Notes under the pieces: model-generated
What the model was told of the DNA's origin: nothing
Databases searched by the model: none
What the model saw: only the letters and a program-made list of their open reading frames with translations
Translations under genes and position numbers: made by a program
Part shown: positions 42,641 through 52,246 of the stretch, in pieces
How positions within the stretch are numbered: the stretch's first letter is position 1
Layout of the letters: every line of letters starts with the position of its first letter
DNA from: GCA-003244245 sp963823755
GTDB lineage: Bacteria; Actinomycetota; Actinomycetes; Mycobacteriales; Pseudonocardiaceae
Assembly (NCBI GenBank): GCA_963823755.1
Contig: CAWGMP010000007.1
Span: 62,001 to 126,000, forward strand
Reading direction: 5' to 3'
DNA: 64,000 nt

Positions 42641-42847
42641 GAGCAACGCGCTCGTGGGCGGTCTACTGCACAGATCAACAGCTTGGTGAGATCACCTGAT
42701 AAGCGGTTCGAGGCTTCGGCTCCACCGCTGATCTCCTACGGCTCCTCGGCGTGACCGTCTTACTGCGCAGAGCCACCACTGAGGATGAGGAGAGTGACAT
42801 ACGTCACTAGCGACTGTGCTGACGTGCCCCCTCGTGATGCCCAGTTT

Positions 42848-42869
42848 TGATGACAAACTGATGACAAAC
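42848..42869. repeat. Tandem 11-bp repeat inside right end of inner element
   Basis: Two exact copies of tgatgacaaac (42848-42858 and 42859-42869) precede gatcaagagg and the core. They match the pair at 25760-25781 near the integrase, which identifies them as the other arm of the same element. Confidence 0.6.
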
Positions 42870-42874
42870 GATCA

Positions 42875-42909
42875 AGAGGCCGGATTCCCTAGCTGGGAAT
42901 CCGGCCTCT
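42875..42909 (-). terminator. Terminator of tRNA-fMet
   Basis: agaggccggattccc and gggaatccggcctct pair perfectly over 15 bp, directly downstream of the tRNA. Read on the minus strand it is followed by 'tgatcg', without a T-run. Similar hairpins follow the other cores. Confidence 0.65.
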
Positions 42910-42968
42910 GACCTGCTTCAACGTGGTAGCGGGGGTAGGATTCGAACCTACGACCTCTGGGTTATGAG
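42905..42968. other. att site within tRNA-fMet
   Basis: This is the intact-tRNA end of the duplicated core, identical to 25579-25628 over 42919-42968 and with one mismatch further out at 42918. The integrated element keeps the tRNA gene whole because the core supplies the 3' half. Confidence 0.8.
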
Positions 42969-43000
42969 CCCAGCGAGCTACCGAGCTGCTCCACCCCGCG
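42924..43000 (-). tRNA. Initiator tRNA-fMet (CAT)
   Basis: The 77-nt gene starts CGCGGGG and ends CCCCGCT-A-CCA with encoded CCA; the anticodon is CAT (42964-42966). The C1-U72 mismatch and the three G-C pairs at the base of the anticodon stem are initiator features. The element att core covers the anticodon-to-3' part. It is the boundary between mobile DNA and chromosomal backbone. Confidence 0.95.
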
Positions 43001-43057
43001 TTGGTGAGGCAATCTTACGCCCACGGTTGCGGAAGGGGCAAATCGGGTGGTCATCGG

Positions 43058-45936
43058 TCAGCCACCACCGGCGGCCGCGTCGAACCGCTTGGTGGCTGCG
43101 TCGAGGTCGGTCAGCGCCTTGCCCTGGGCAGTGAAGTCGCCCGCAGTCTGTGCCGCCCGCAGGCGCTTGAGTGCGTCGGCGATGTCGGCGACGGCCTGGC
43201 GCATGTCCTGGTTGGCGGTACCGGGGCCGGCCGCCCCGGAGGCGCGGGTGCGGCTGGATTGGACGGCCGCTGGTCGGACGAGACAGCATCCCCCGCGCCA
43301 GGGCCGAAGACCTGGTTGAGCGCGTCGCGGAGGGTCGCGGCGTACCCGATCCGGTCACCGTAGGCCACCAGCACCCGATTGAGCTGCGGGAACGCCGCTT
43401 GCCGGTTCGCTCGCTCGATATAGACCGGCTCCACGTACAGCAGGCCACCTCCGACCGGGAGAGTGAGCAGGTTGCCGTAGCGGACATCGGTCTCGGACTG
43501 TCGCAACAGGTTGAGCTCGCGGCTGACGTCCGCGGAGGAGACGAACCTGTTCTGGACCTGCTCTGGACCCAACGTCTGCGATTCGCCGGGTAGCTCGAGC
43601 ACCCTGATCTTGCCGTAATCCTGTGGGTCGGATCCTACCGAGATGTAGGCTGCCAGGAATGGTCGGCGCAGGCTGACCAGGGCGCTGGTCAGCTGGAACT
43701 CCGCATCCCCGCGCCCGTTCGGCGGCCCCGCCAATACGTAGTAGGGCGGCTGGTCGACGCCCTGCTGGTTCTGGGTCGGGTCGGCGGGAACGTTCCAGAA
43801 ATCGTCGTTGGTGAAGAACACCGCCGGGTTGTTCACATGATAACGAGCGAGCATCTCCCGCTGCACCTTGAACAGGTCCTCCGGGTAGCGGAAGTGCTCC
43901 CGCAACTCATTGCTGATCGTACTAGCCGGCCGGACGGTGCCAGGAAACACGTTCATCCACGTCTTCAGCACCGGGTCGGCCTCATCCATCGCATAGAGCG
44001 TCACCGTGCCGTCATAGGCGTCCACAGTGGCCTTGACCGAGTTGCGGATGTAACTGATCTCCTCGTCCGGCAAGCGGGACACCCCGGTCAGCGAGTCCGT
44101 CGTCGCTTTACCCAACACAGTCCGCTGCGCGTACGGGTAGTCGTCCAGAGTCGTGTACCCGTCCAGGATCCACTGGATCCGGCCGTTGATCACGGCTGGA
44201 TACGGGTCGCCATCGACGGTGAGCCAGGGCGCGACCTTCTCCAGCCGCTCTCTCGGATGCTGATTATAAATGATCCTCGAATCGGGCCCGATCGCCTGGT
44301 TGAACAAGATATTGCGCTCGCCGTAGTACGAAGCGAAGATCAATCTGTTTGCCCAGCTTCCGAGCGGCACCCCGCCTTTCCCTTGGTAGGTGTAGTTCTC
44401 CGGGCGCCCGTCGAACTCCCGGGCGGGAGCACCGGGGTTCCCTCCGACGATCGCGTAGTCATCGATCAACTCGCCGAAGTAGATCCGCGGTTGCTGCGCA
44501 GGAATGTCACCTTGACGTGAGGTATCCGACACGGTGAATACCGGATAGCCACCCTCCCCCGAGCCGGCGTCCTTCAGCGCCGAATTCACGGCATTCGCCG
44601 GTGCCGCGACGAAGCCGTTGCCGTGAGTGAAGGTGAGGTGCTGGTTGATCCAGGTGCGCTGGTTTTCGGCCAACGACGCCGACTCCAGTTCCCGGACCGC
44701 GACAATATAGTCCTGCATCTTACCACCGATGGTGTATCGGTCGACGTCGAGCTTGTCCGGGAAACCGTAGAAATTCTCCCGCTGCTGCAGCTGAGTGAAA
44801 GTCTGAGACAGCACACTGGGGTCCAGTAACCGCACGTTCGGGATGGTGGCCTTGTCGTCGCGCACGTCAGCCGGCGACGCAACGCTACGGCCAGAATATT
44901 GGGAGTACACGACCTGCCGGTCGGTGATGCCGTAGGCCTCCCGGGTCGCGGCGATATTGCGCTGGATGGACGGCGCTTCGCGCTCATTGGCGTTGGGGCG
45001 TACCACGAACTGCTCCAGTACCGCCGGCCACGCCGCGCCCACCAGGATGCTGGACAACAACAGCAGCGCGATAGCGATCGCCGGCAACTGCAGGTTACGC
45101 AGCACCGCGCCGACGAAAAAGGCCATCGCGCAGATCACCGCGATGCACATCAGGATGATCTTGGCGGGGAGTACCGCGTTGAGATCGGTGTAACTGGCCC
45201 CGGTGAACAGTGGATTACGCCGGGAGAACAACAACTCGTAGCGATCCAGGAAGTAGCCTACTGTCTTGAGGAGCACGAATACACCGGCCAGCACCGCGAG
45301 CTGGACCCGAGCCGGGCCGGAGAGTTGACCGCCGCGGCCGGCCAACCGCAGCCCACCGAACAGGTAGTGGGTGAGCAGCGCCCCGAGGAAGGGAATCACT
45401 ACGGCGACGAAGGCCCAGCCCAGCAGCTGGCGGTAGAACGGCAGCTCGAAGGCGTAAAAACCGACGTCCTTGTGGAACTGAGGATCCGAGACGCCGAAAC
45501 TGGCTCCGTGCAGGAACATCTGTGTGGTCTGCCAGTCGCCCAGCGCGGACAGCCCGGCGATCAGCCCGACCAGTACCGGTACGCCGACGCCGAACAGGCG
45601 CAATCGGCCCACGATCGCAGTGCGGTACCGCGCCACGGGATCTTCGGGTCCCACCACCGGCACGAACACCGGTCGGGTGCGGTACGCGATCACGATGTTC
45701 AGCGCGAGCAGTCCACCGATCACCAGCCCGACAAGCAAGAACTGCACGAAACGGGTCACCAGGACGGTGGAGAACACTGACCGGAAGCCCACCTCACCGA
45801 ACCACAACCAGTCCACATAGGTGTCGATCAACCGCGATCCGATGATGAGCGCAGCCAGCGCAACAGCCCCGGCGGTGATCAGTACCCGGGCACGGCGAGA
45901 GAGGGCGGGAACTCCGACAGGGGGCCGGTTGGCCAC
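43058..45936 (-). pseudogene. UPF0182 membrane protein, frameshifted near C-terminus
   Basis: The protein matches UPF0182 (Rv3193c): about seven transmembrane segments in the first 320 residues, then a large domain ending with 'YGDRIGYAATLRDALNQVFG'. A frame break occurs in the cccc run at 43234-43237: the current frame ends at 43111 after an unusual Arg/Pro-rich tail, but one added base restores 'ANQDMRQAVADIADALKR' and 'ALTDLDAATKRFDAAAGGG', ending at 43058. GTG 45936 has a ggaggag site. A homopolymer sequencing error is the first suspicion; a real mutation would affect only the tail. Confidence 0.7.
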
Positions 45937-46129
45937 AGGACACGCTCCTCCGACGACGGCGGTACAGGAGGACCCGTCACACAGCCGGTGCTACGCCGGT
46001 GTGAGTCCTGCCTGTCCAACTCTACGGAGGGCCCCGGGGTTCCGATCCTGGCGACCGCACCACTACCGACGGGTCCCCGGCAACCATGCCACCGCAGCCA
46101 TGCCACCGCGGCGATGGGACGATGGCCGG

Positions 46130-46678
46130 GTGAGCCAGCCGCAGCCCTCCCAGTCCGCGTTGTCCCAGGCCCTACCGGCCACCGCGCGGGAGATCGAGGA
46201 CTTCGTCGCGGCCGCCGGGTGGGATCAGCAGCCGCAACTGTTCGCGCTGGTGGCCACCATAACGCTGCTGGCCGGTCAGCCGGAACTGGCCGATCAACTG
46301 GACGCCCAGATCCCGCTCACCCCAGTGGCCCAGGATGCCCTGCCCGAAGGCGAGCTCGACGTCGCACTGGCCGGTCTCGAATGGCCGGACTCGGTCGCCG
46401 GTTGCGCGTTGGCCCAGGAGATCGTGGTGCTTCCACCGGAGGCCGAAGCTGGTCTCGCGGATCTGCCCGACGACCCAGCGCAGGCCCGCCGCGTCGCTGC
46501 CGGCCACCCGCAGCGACGGGAGGGCAGGTTGGTCGCGGCAGTGCTTCGGGACGGCGTCGGAGCCTGCGTGCTGCGGTTGCGGGCCGACTCCGCAACCGGC
46601 CAGGGAGGCGAGGAGGTGGTGGAGGACCCTCAACTCGCTCCGAACCTGCTCCAGGCATTGCTGGCAACACTGCGCTGA
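46130..46678 (+). CDS. PPA1309 family protein
   Basis: The 182-residue protein matches the PPA1309 family found beside UPF0182 and the PDZ protease in actinomycetes. Segments such as 'AREIEDFVAAAGWDQQPQLF' and 'VGACVLRLRADS' fit. Function unknown. GTG 46130 is used since the frame upstream lacks family sequence. The gene is divergent from UPF0182 and convergent with the PDZ protease. Confidence 0.75.
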   Translation: MSQPQPSQSALSQALPATAREIEDFVAAAGWDQQPQLFALVATITLLAGQPELADQLDAQIPLTPVAQDALPEGELDVALAGLEWPDSVAGCALAQEIVVLPPEAEAGLADLPDDPAQARRVAAGHPQRREGRLVAAVLRDGVGACVLRLRADSATGQGGEEVVEDPQLAPNLLQALLATLR

Positions 46679-46684
46679 CCACGG

Positions 46685-47707
46685 TCAACAGCTCGGTGGC
46701 TGGTGACCGCTGCGGATCTCGTCCAGCGCGTGCACCGCATCCGCCAAGGTGCCCACCCGCACCAACCGCAGCCCCACGGGCGCGCGCTGCACGGCCTCCG
46801 TGCAGTTGCCCGCAGGCACCAGGAACACCGACGCGCCCGCCTCCCGAGCGCGGATCATCTTGAGTGGGATGCCCCCGATCGGACCCACCTGACCTTCCGG
46901 GACGATCTCCCCGGTACCCGCCACGAAATTGCCTCCGGTCAGCGCGCCGGGCGTCAGCTTGTCCACGATGGCCAGCGCGAACATCAGACCCGCCGAGGGG
47001 CCCCCCACGTCAGCCAGGGTGATGGTGACCTCGAATGTCACGTTGGGCCGCTCGGTCACCCCGATGCCCAGGTAGCCGCGACCAGGTTGTGCTCCCGCAC
47101 CGAGCGTGATCGCCGCCTCTTGCGGCGGGGCGTCACCGCGGTGGAAGCGGATCCGTACGAGCTGCCCGGGATGGCTACCGGCGAGCTGGTCGAGCACCTG
47201 CTGCGCGGAACGCAGCTCCCGGCCGTCGACAGCCAGCAACTGATCCCCGGCGACCAGCTTGCCGGTCGCGGCGCCGTTGGGGACCAGTTGGCCGACGACG
47301 ACCTCGGTCGGGTAACCCAGGTAGCGCAGCGCGGCTGCCTTGGCGTTGGCCTCCGAATCCTGGAACATCTGCTTGTTCTGCCTGGCCACCTGCCGCTCGG
47401 ACAGCTCCGGCGGGAAGACCTCGTCACGGGGAACCAGCTCACTGCGCCCGGATATCCACAGGGCGAGCGCCCCGTACAGGGTCACGTTGTCGACCACCGA
47501 CACTGTGGTCATATTGAGGTGACCGCTGGTGGGGTAGGTCTGAGTCCCCTTGATGTCCACCACTGTTCGGCCTGCCACCACACCGAGAGTGTCGAACGTA
47601 GGCCCAGGACGCAGCGCGACGTAGGGCACCGTCGCCAGCGCGCCCAACAGGCCGAGCGCCATGGCGAGGCCGAGGCTGACCAGCAGGGTCCAGGTTCGGC
47701 GGCTCAC
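46685..47707 (-). CDS. PDZ domain / Lon-type serine protease (YlbL-like)
   Basis: The 340-residue protein has an N-terminal transmembrane helix ('TLLVSLGLAMALGLLGAL'), a PDZ domain in the middle and a Lon-type protease at the end. Catalytic Ser is in 'DVGGPSAGLMFALA' and Lys in 'IGGIPLKMIRAREAGA'. It probably cleaves membrane or periplasmic-face substrates. GTG 47707 gives the family length; a longer frame overlaps the divergent gene. It corresponds to Rv3194c. Confidence 0.85.
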   Translation of the reverse strand: MSRRTWTLLVSLGLAMALGLLGALATVPYVALRPGPTFDTLGVVAGRTVVDIKGTQTYPTSGHLNMTTVSVVDNVTLYGALALWISGRSELVPRDEVFPPELSERQVARQNKQMFQDSEANAKAAALRYLGYPTEVVVGQLVPNGAATGKLVAGDQLLAVDGRELRSAQQVLDQLAGSHPGQLVRIRFHRGDAPPQEAAITLGAGAQPGRGYLGIGVTERPNVTFEVTITLADVGGPSAGLMFALAIVDKLTPGALTGGNFVAGTGEIVPEGQVGPIGGIPLKMIRAREAGASVFLVPAGNCTEAVQRAPVGLRLVRVGTLADAVHALDEIRSGHQPPSC

Positions 47708-47750
47708 GGCCGGACAGCGTACGTGCCGAGAGTCCGCGTACCGTGGACCC

Positions 47751-49166
47751 ATGAGCGATGCGCCCTTCGGTTTCGGTTCCCACGACCCTCGGGACCCCGA
47801 CCGGAGAGACTCCCCCGGAGAGGGCGGCAGTCCCGACCCGGCCAACCCGTTCGCGGCCTTCGGGGCCGGCGGCTTCGACGTGGGGGCCCTTGGCCAGATG
47901 CTCACCCAGCTAGGTCAGATGCTCAGCCAAGGCGCGGCGGGTGGCGGCGGCCCGGTGAACTACGACTTGGCCAAGCAGATGGCGCTGCAGAAGCTGTCCA
48001 CCACCGGCCTGCCCTCGGCCCAGCAAGCGGCCGCGATCGCCGACGCGGTGCGGCTGGCCGAGCTGTGGCTGGATCCGGCGACCGTGCTGCCCACAGGTAC
48101 CCACAGCAGCGCAGCGTGGGCGCCACGGGACTGGGTGGAGAAAACCCTGCCGACCTGGCAACGGTTGTGCGACCCGGTGGCCCGCCGGATGGCCGGCTCG
48201 TGGATCGACGCTCTGCCCGACGAGGTCCGTCAGACGGCCGGTCCGCTGGTGGCGATGGTCGAGCAGATGGGTGGGATGGCGTTCGGCTCACAGCTCGGCT
48301 CGGCACTGGCCCAACTCGGTGGCGAGGTGCTCACCTCCACCGATATCGGGCTCCCGCTAGGGCCGCTGGGGCTGGCGGCCTTACTGCCGGCCGCAATCGA
48401 ACGATTCGCCACCGGGCTGGAACGCAAGAGCTCCGAGGTGATCGTGTTTCTGGCCGCCCGGGAAGTCGCCCACCATCGCCTGTTCGGGCACGTGCCGTGG
48501 CTGCGACAGCGGCTCCTGGCCACTGTCGAGGAGTTCGCCCGCGGCATCCAGGTGGACACCGAGGCGCTCCAGGAACTCGCCCGCCAGGTCGACCCGACCG
48601 ATCCGCAGAGCATGGACCAGCTGATCTCCCCCGATCTGCTCGAGCAGCGGCACAGCCCGGAGCAAAAGGCCGCCCTGAGCCGGCTGGAAACACTGCTTGC
48701 GCTGGTGGAGGGCTGGGTCGACGTCGTCGTCGCGGACGCGTTGAGCGAGCGACTCCCAGGTTCGGATGCGCTGCGGGAAACGCTGCGACGGCGGCGCGCC
48801 TCCGGCGGCCCGGCCGAGCATGCCTTCGCCACGCTGGTCGGCTTGGAGCTGCGGCCACGCAAGCTTCGCGCTGCCGCTGGATTGTGGCGAATGCTCACCG
48901 ATCAGCACGGTGTCGAGGGCCGCGACGCCTTGTGGCACCACCCGGATCTGCTGCCCACGGCCGAGGAGCTGAACGATCCCGCCGCGTTCGTCGACCGGGC
49001 CGCCAGGCACGCCGCTGATCTGGACGACCCGATCGCCGCGCTGGAGCGCACCGCGGCAGAGGCCCCCCGCGAGCAGCAGTCTCCCGACATCCCCACCGAC
49101 AAACCCCGACCTCCAGGCGACCCGGCAGCCTCCGGCGACGACCCGCCGCAACGCCCTACCGAGTGA
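47751..49166 (+). CDS. DUF2342 zinc-dependent metallohydrolase
   Basis: The 471-residue protein has a disordered Gly/Pro N-terminus and a DUF2342 helical domain with 'AREVAHHRLFGHVPWLRQRL', the histidine-rich metal-binding segment. Mycobacterial homologues (Rv3195) are called coenzyme F420-type or zinc-dependent hydrolases; the substrate is unproven. It starts 44 bp from the divergent protease gene, so they may share regulation. Confidence 0.8.
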   Translation: MSDAPFGFGSHDPRDPDRRDSPGEGGSPDPANPFAAFGAGGFDVGALGQMLTQLGQMLSQGAAGGGGPVNYDLAKQMALQKLSTTGLPSAQQAAAIADAVRLAELWLDPATVLPTGTHSSAAWAPRDWVEKTLPTWQRLCDPVARRMAGSWIDALPDEVRQTAGPLVAMVEQMGGMAFGSQLGSALAQLGGEVLTSTDIGLPLGPLGLAALLPAAIERFATGLERKSSEVIVFLAAREVAHHRLFGHVPWLRQRLLATVEEFARGIQVDTEALQELARQVDPTDPQSMDQLISPDLLEQRHSPEQKAALSRLETLLALVEGWVDVVVADALSERLPGSDALRETLRRRRASGGPAEHAFATLVGLELRPRKLRAAAGLWRMLTDQHGVEGRDALWHHPDLLPTAEELNDPAAFVDRAARHAADLDDPIAALERTAAEAPREQQSPDIPTDKPRPPGDPAASGDDPPQRPTE

Positions 49167-49208
49167 ATCGATCCTTCTCCAGCCGGACCCGCCGATCCTC
49201 AACCCCGT

Positions 49209-49245
49209 ACCCACAGTTGTGCACAGTCTGTCCACAACTGTGGGT
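49209..49245. terminator. 13-bp-stem hairpin after metallohydrolase gene
   Basis: acccacagttgtg (49209-49221) and cacaactgtgggt (49233-49245) form a perfect stem around cacagtctgtc-like loop sequence. It lies between genes at 49166 and 49299. The arms also contain DnaA-box-like sites (ctgtccacaa), so a protein-binding role is possible. Confidence 0.5.
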
Positions 49246-49298
49246 AACCTGTGGGCAGCCGGTTGAGCTGTCGGCTTGATCCACCCAGGATTGCGGGC

Positions 49299-50381
49299 AT
49301 GAGTCCGACCAGCGCCACCGCAGCTCCCTCCCCATCCGGTGCGGTACCACCTGACCTTCCCGAACGGCTGCGGCTTGCGCCGGGACGAGCCGCACTGTGG
49401 CGCTCCCCCAGCTGCCTACAGCTCGGTCTTGATCAACAACGTGCCATGGTCCTCGACGACCTACCCGAGCCACTGGCCGCGCTGCTCAAGCGCATGGACG
49501 GCGTCCGCAGCACGACCGAACTGGTCAGCGAGGCGCAGGCAGCCGGATCGTCTCGTGGTGACGCTCTCACGATGCTCGCCGACCTGCACCGGTGCGGCCT
49601 GGTGCAGGAGGCTTCTGCCGCCGATCACGGCTCACCAGGCTGGCACCGCGTCGCGCTGGCCACCGAGGCGACCAGCTGGTCGGTACACACCACCGACGCG
49701 ACGCGACGCGTACTGTCCCGGCGGCGGAAGGCTGCCGTTCACGTGATCGGGTCCGGCCGGGTGGCGGTGGCCGTGGCTACCGCGCTGGCCGCGTCCGGAG
49801 TCGGTCACGTCACGGTGCGCGCCACTGGGACGGTCGCCGCCGCCGACCTGGGCACCGGCTACCTCCCCGATGACGTCGGCCGACCCCGCGCAGCAGCAGC
49901 GGCCGAGGCGGTGCGCCGCTGCGCGCCGGAGGTGATCGTCGCCGCCCGCCGCAGGCCAGACCTGATCGTGCTCAGCGACGTGGTGGTTGCGGAGCCGGCA
50001 ATGGTCACCGAGCTGCTCGGGACCCGGATTCCGCATCTGATCGGCTATGCCCACGAGGGGAGTGCGGTGGTGGGCCCGCTGGTCTGGCCGGGTCGCAGCA
50101 GCTGCCTGCGCTGCGCCGAGCTGCACCGCGGGGACCTCGACATCGCCTGGCCGAAACTGGCCGCCCAGATGGTCGGGCAGATCACCACCGCCGGATTGGC
50201 CTGCACCCAGCTCGCTGCCGCCCTGACCGCCGAGCAGGTGCTCGCCGCGCTCGCCGGACCGGAGGCTGGGCTCCCGGTCCCACCGACGTGGGGTGCCGCG
50301 TTGGAACTGGACCCGGTGCACGGCACATTGCGCCGCCACCCCAGGCCGGCCCATCCGCGCTGCGGCTGCGGTGCCGGATGA
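49299..50381 (+). CDS. ThiF-like E1-type protein
   Basis: The 360-residue protein has a Rossmann segment 'VHVIGSGRVAVAVATALAAS' and a Cys-rich end ('CLRCAELHRG', 'PRCGCGAG') that binds zinc in E1-like enzymes. Members of this group adenylate a C-terminal peptide or sulfur carrier. The mycobacterial homologue is Rv3196. Catalytic residues of thiamine biosynthetic ThiF are not fully evident, so its substrate is unknown. The gene is followed after 49 bases by the ABC1 kinase gene. Confidence 0.75.
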   Translation: MSPTSATAAPSPSGAVPPDLPERLRLAPGRAALWRSPSCLQLGLDQQRAMVLDDLPEPLAALLKRMDGVRSTTELVSEAQAAGSSRGDALTMLADLHRCGLVQEASAADHGSPGWHRVALATEATSWSVHTTDATRRVLSRRRKAAVHVIGSGRVAVAVATALAASGVGHVTVRATGTVAAADLGTGYLPDDVGRPRAAAAAEAVRRCAPEVIVAARRRPDLIVLSDVVVAEPAMVTELLGTRIPHLIGYAHEGSAVVGPLVWPGRSSCLRCAELHRGDLDIAWPKLAAQMVGQITTAGLACTQLAAALTAEQVLAALAGPEAGLPVPPTWGAALELDPVHGTLRRHPRPAHPRCGCGAG

Positions 50382-50430
50382 TGCCTCACGCCCACTACTA
50401 CCCGGGACACAGCCGGGAGACAATCATCCC

Positions 50431-51741
50431 GTGACCGACATCCCGCGCAGCGCGACGCAGCGAGCCGCCCGGCTCGCGAGCCTTCCGCTCGGGGTAGCCG
50501 GACGGATCGCTGCGGGCTGGGGTAAGCGGCTGGCCGGGCAGGATGCGCACGACGTCAACGCCGAGCTCAGCGCGCGCACCGCCGAGCAACTCTTCGCGGT
50601 ACTCGGTGAGCTCAAAGGCGGCGCGATGAAATTCGGCCAAGCCCTGAGCGTGTTCGAAGCAGCGATCCCCGACCAGCTGGCCGCACCGTACCGGGAGGCC
50701 CTGACCAAACTACAGTCCGCGGCACCGCCGATGTCTCCGCAGTCGGTGCGGCGGGTACTCGACGAGCAGCTCGGCTCGGGGTGGTATCGCCGTTTCACCG
50801 ACTTCTCCGATGAGCCTGCGGCAGCGGCCAGCATCGGGCAGGTCCACCGCGCGGTGTGGCACGACGGCCGTGAAGTCGCAGTCAAAGTGCAGTATCCGGG
50901 CGCGGATGAGGCACTACGCTCCGACCTGCGCCAGCTGCAGAGGTTCAGCCGGTTGTTCCAGGCCATCGTGCCCGGCCTGGAGGTCAAGCCGCTGCTCACC
51001 GAGTTGCGCGACCGGATGGTGGAAGAGCTCGATTACCGCGACGAGGCCGATAACCAGCGGGTGTTCGCCGGCGCGTTCCGTGGCCACGCTGACATCGCTG
51101 TTCCCGCTATCGTCGCCAGCGCGCCGAAGGTCATGGTGTCACAGTGGATCGACGGGACGCCGATGGCGCAGATCATCCGCAAGGGCTCGCAATCCGAACG
51201 AGACGACATCGGCACCAAGCTGTCCTTGTTCCACTCCTCCTCCCCCGCCCTCACCGGGTTGCTCCACGCCGATCCCCACCCGGGGAACTTCCTGCGACTG
51301 GTCGACGGCCGGCTGGGCGTGCTCGACTTCGGGGCCTCAGCCAAACTACCCGGTGGACCCCCCCGCACCCTGGGCGTGGCGATTCGGCTGGCTGTCGAAG
51401 AACGCTCGGAGGAACTGCTGGAGCTGCTGCGCTCGGAAGGTTTCGTCCGGCCGGGCATGCAGCTGCGGGCCGAGGACGTGTTGGATTACCTCAGACCCTT
51501 CGCCGATCCGGTACGCACCGAAACCTTCCACTTCACTCGGGCCTGGATGCAAGCTCAAGCCGAGCGCGTCGGCGATTTCTCCGGTCCGGACTTCCAGACC
51601 GGGCGCGCGCTGAACCTCCCACCCCACTACCTGCTGATCCACCGGGTGAGCACCGGAACATTCGGCGTGCTGTGCCAGCTCGACGCCACTGTGCCGCTGC
51701 GCGGAATCGCCCAGCGCTGGCAGCCAGGTTTCGCCGACTGA
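50431..51741 (+). CDS. ABC1/UbiB-type atypical kinase
   Basis: The 436-residue protein has the ABC1 motifs: 'KFGQALSVFEAAIP', 'AAASIGQVHRAVWHDGREVA' (Ala-rich loop and the Lys in 'VAVKVQYPG'), 'LLHADPHPGNFLRL' and 'LGVLDFGAS'. These proteins are ATPase/kinases linked to quinone metabolism. It matches Rv3197. GTG 50431 is chosen as the family N-terminus; an earlier frame overlaps the preceding gene. Confidence 0.85.
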   Translation: MTDIPRSATQRAARLASLPLGVAGRIAAGWGKRLAGQDAHDVNAELSARTAEQLFAVLGELKGGAMKFGQALSVFEAAIPDQLAAPYREALTKLQSAAPPMSPQSVRRVLDEQLGSGWYRRFTDFSDEPAAAASIGQVHRAVWHDGREVAVKVQYPGADEALRSDLRQLQRFSRLFQAIVPGLEVKPLLTELRDRMVEELDYRDEADNQRVFAGAFRGHADIAVPAIVASAPKVMVSQWIDGTPMAQIIRKGSQSERDDIGTKLSLFHSSSPALTGLLHADPHPGNFLRLVDGRLGVLDFGASAKLPGGPPRTLGVAIRLAVEERSEELLELLRSEGFVRPGMQLRAEDVLDYLRPFADPVRTETFHFTRAWMQAQAERVGDFSGPDFQTGRALNLPPHYLLIHRVSTGTFGVLCQLDATVPLRGIAQRWQPGFAD

Positions 51742-51782
51742 CCTACCCGCTCGCGTCCACCATGAAGCGCCCTCACCCCGAT

Positions 51783-52160
51783 TCACGCGGCGGTTTCCCG
51801 GGCAGCGTGCTCGCGCTCGGCGCGGTCCCGCTCGAGAGCGGCCTTGCTGGGCCGGCCACGAGGGCGTTTGCGCGGGATGACGGCGCCATGCTCGAAGATC
51901 TCGCCACCCCATACGCCCCAAGGCTCCTGCCGGGACAGCGCGCTGTCCAGGCAGGCAGCCTTGATCGGGCACGTGGCGCAAAGCTGTTTGGCCTGCTCCA
52001 GCTCAGCCGGCGACTCGGCGAACCAGAGGTCGGGGTCTTGTGAACGGCAGGGCAGGGTGTCCGATCCAGACGGCGCGGTGTCGAGCAGGTGGGCCAGCTC
52101 TGCACCACCCGGTAGGTCGGGCAACACCCCGCCATCCAGCGGGATGGTCGCGGTCAACAC
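51783..52160 (-). CDS. whiB7: WhiB7 transcription factor
   Basis: The 125-residue protein has the WhiB [4Fe-4S] cysteines ('LPCRSQ' and 'LCATCPIKAACL'), the 'GVWGG' turn and the 'RPRGRPSK' AT-hook typical of WhiB7. It activates intrinsic antibiotic-resistance genes with the primary sigma factor. A gaggaggaga site precedes GTG 52160. An upstream ORF and hairpin in the leader (52186-52378) fit the known antibiotic-sensitive attenuation. Confidence 0.9.
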   Translation of the reverse strand: MLTATIPLDGGVLPDLPGGAELAHLLDTAPSGSDTLPCRSQDPDLWFAESPAELEQAKQLCATCPIKAACLDSALSRQEPWGVWGGEIFEHGAVIPRKRPRGRPSKAALERDRAEREHAARETAA

Positions 52161-52185
52161 TTGTCTCTCCTCCTCGAAACACAAA

Positions 52186-52216
52186 GGCCACGGATCCCGT
52201 TGCGGGGTCCGCGGCC
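52186..52216 (-). terminator. whiB7 leader hairpin (attenuator)
   Basis: On the minus strand, ggccgcggaccccg pairs with cgggatccgtggcc, followed by tttgtgttt. It lies between the upstream ORF and whiB7. In studied whiB7 leaders such a terminator is bypassed when translation of the upstream ORF stalls. Confidence 0.7.
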
Positions 52217-52246
52217 TGTCTGAACCGGCGGCTGCCGGCTCGAGAA

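Larger units (their letters stand above)
25579..42968. mobile_element. Inner integrated element at tRNA-fMet (about 17.4 kb)
   Basis: The element is bounded by 50-bp identical copies of the tRNA-fMet 3' half (25579-25628 and 42919-42968). It carries a tyrosine integrase about 180 bp inside the left att, a KfrA-like protein, XRE/DUF397 regulators, a frameshifted coupling-type ATPase, a replication-relaxation protein and an excisionase. Pairs of 11-bp repeats occur at both inner ends (25760-25781 and 42848-42869). The broken ATPase and relic genes suggest it is decaying, although the integrase and excisionase frames are intact. Confidence 0.8.

Noticed and set aside
44899..45780. Plus-strand frame opposite UPF0182
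   Set aside because: Shadow of a conserved membrane gene; composition is Gln/His-rich without motif.
46703..49018. Very long plus-strand frame (771 codons) opposite the PDZ protease and over the metallohydrolase
   Set aside because: It is a GC-rich shadow of genes with clear families and has a low-complexity Arg/Gly/Pro composition.
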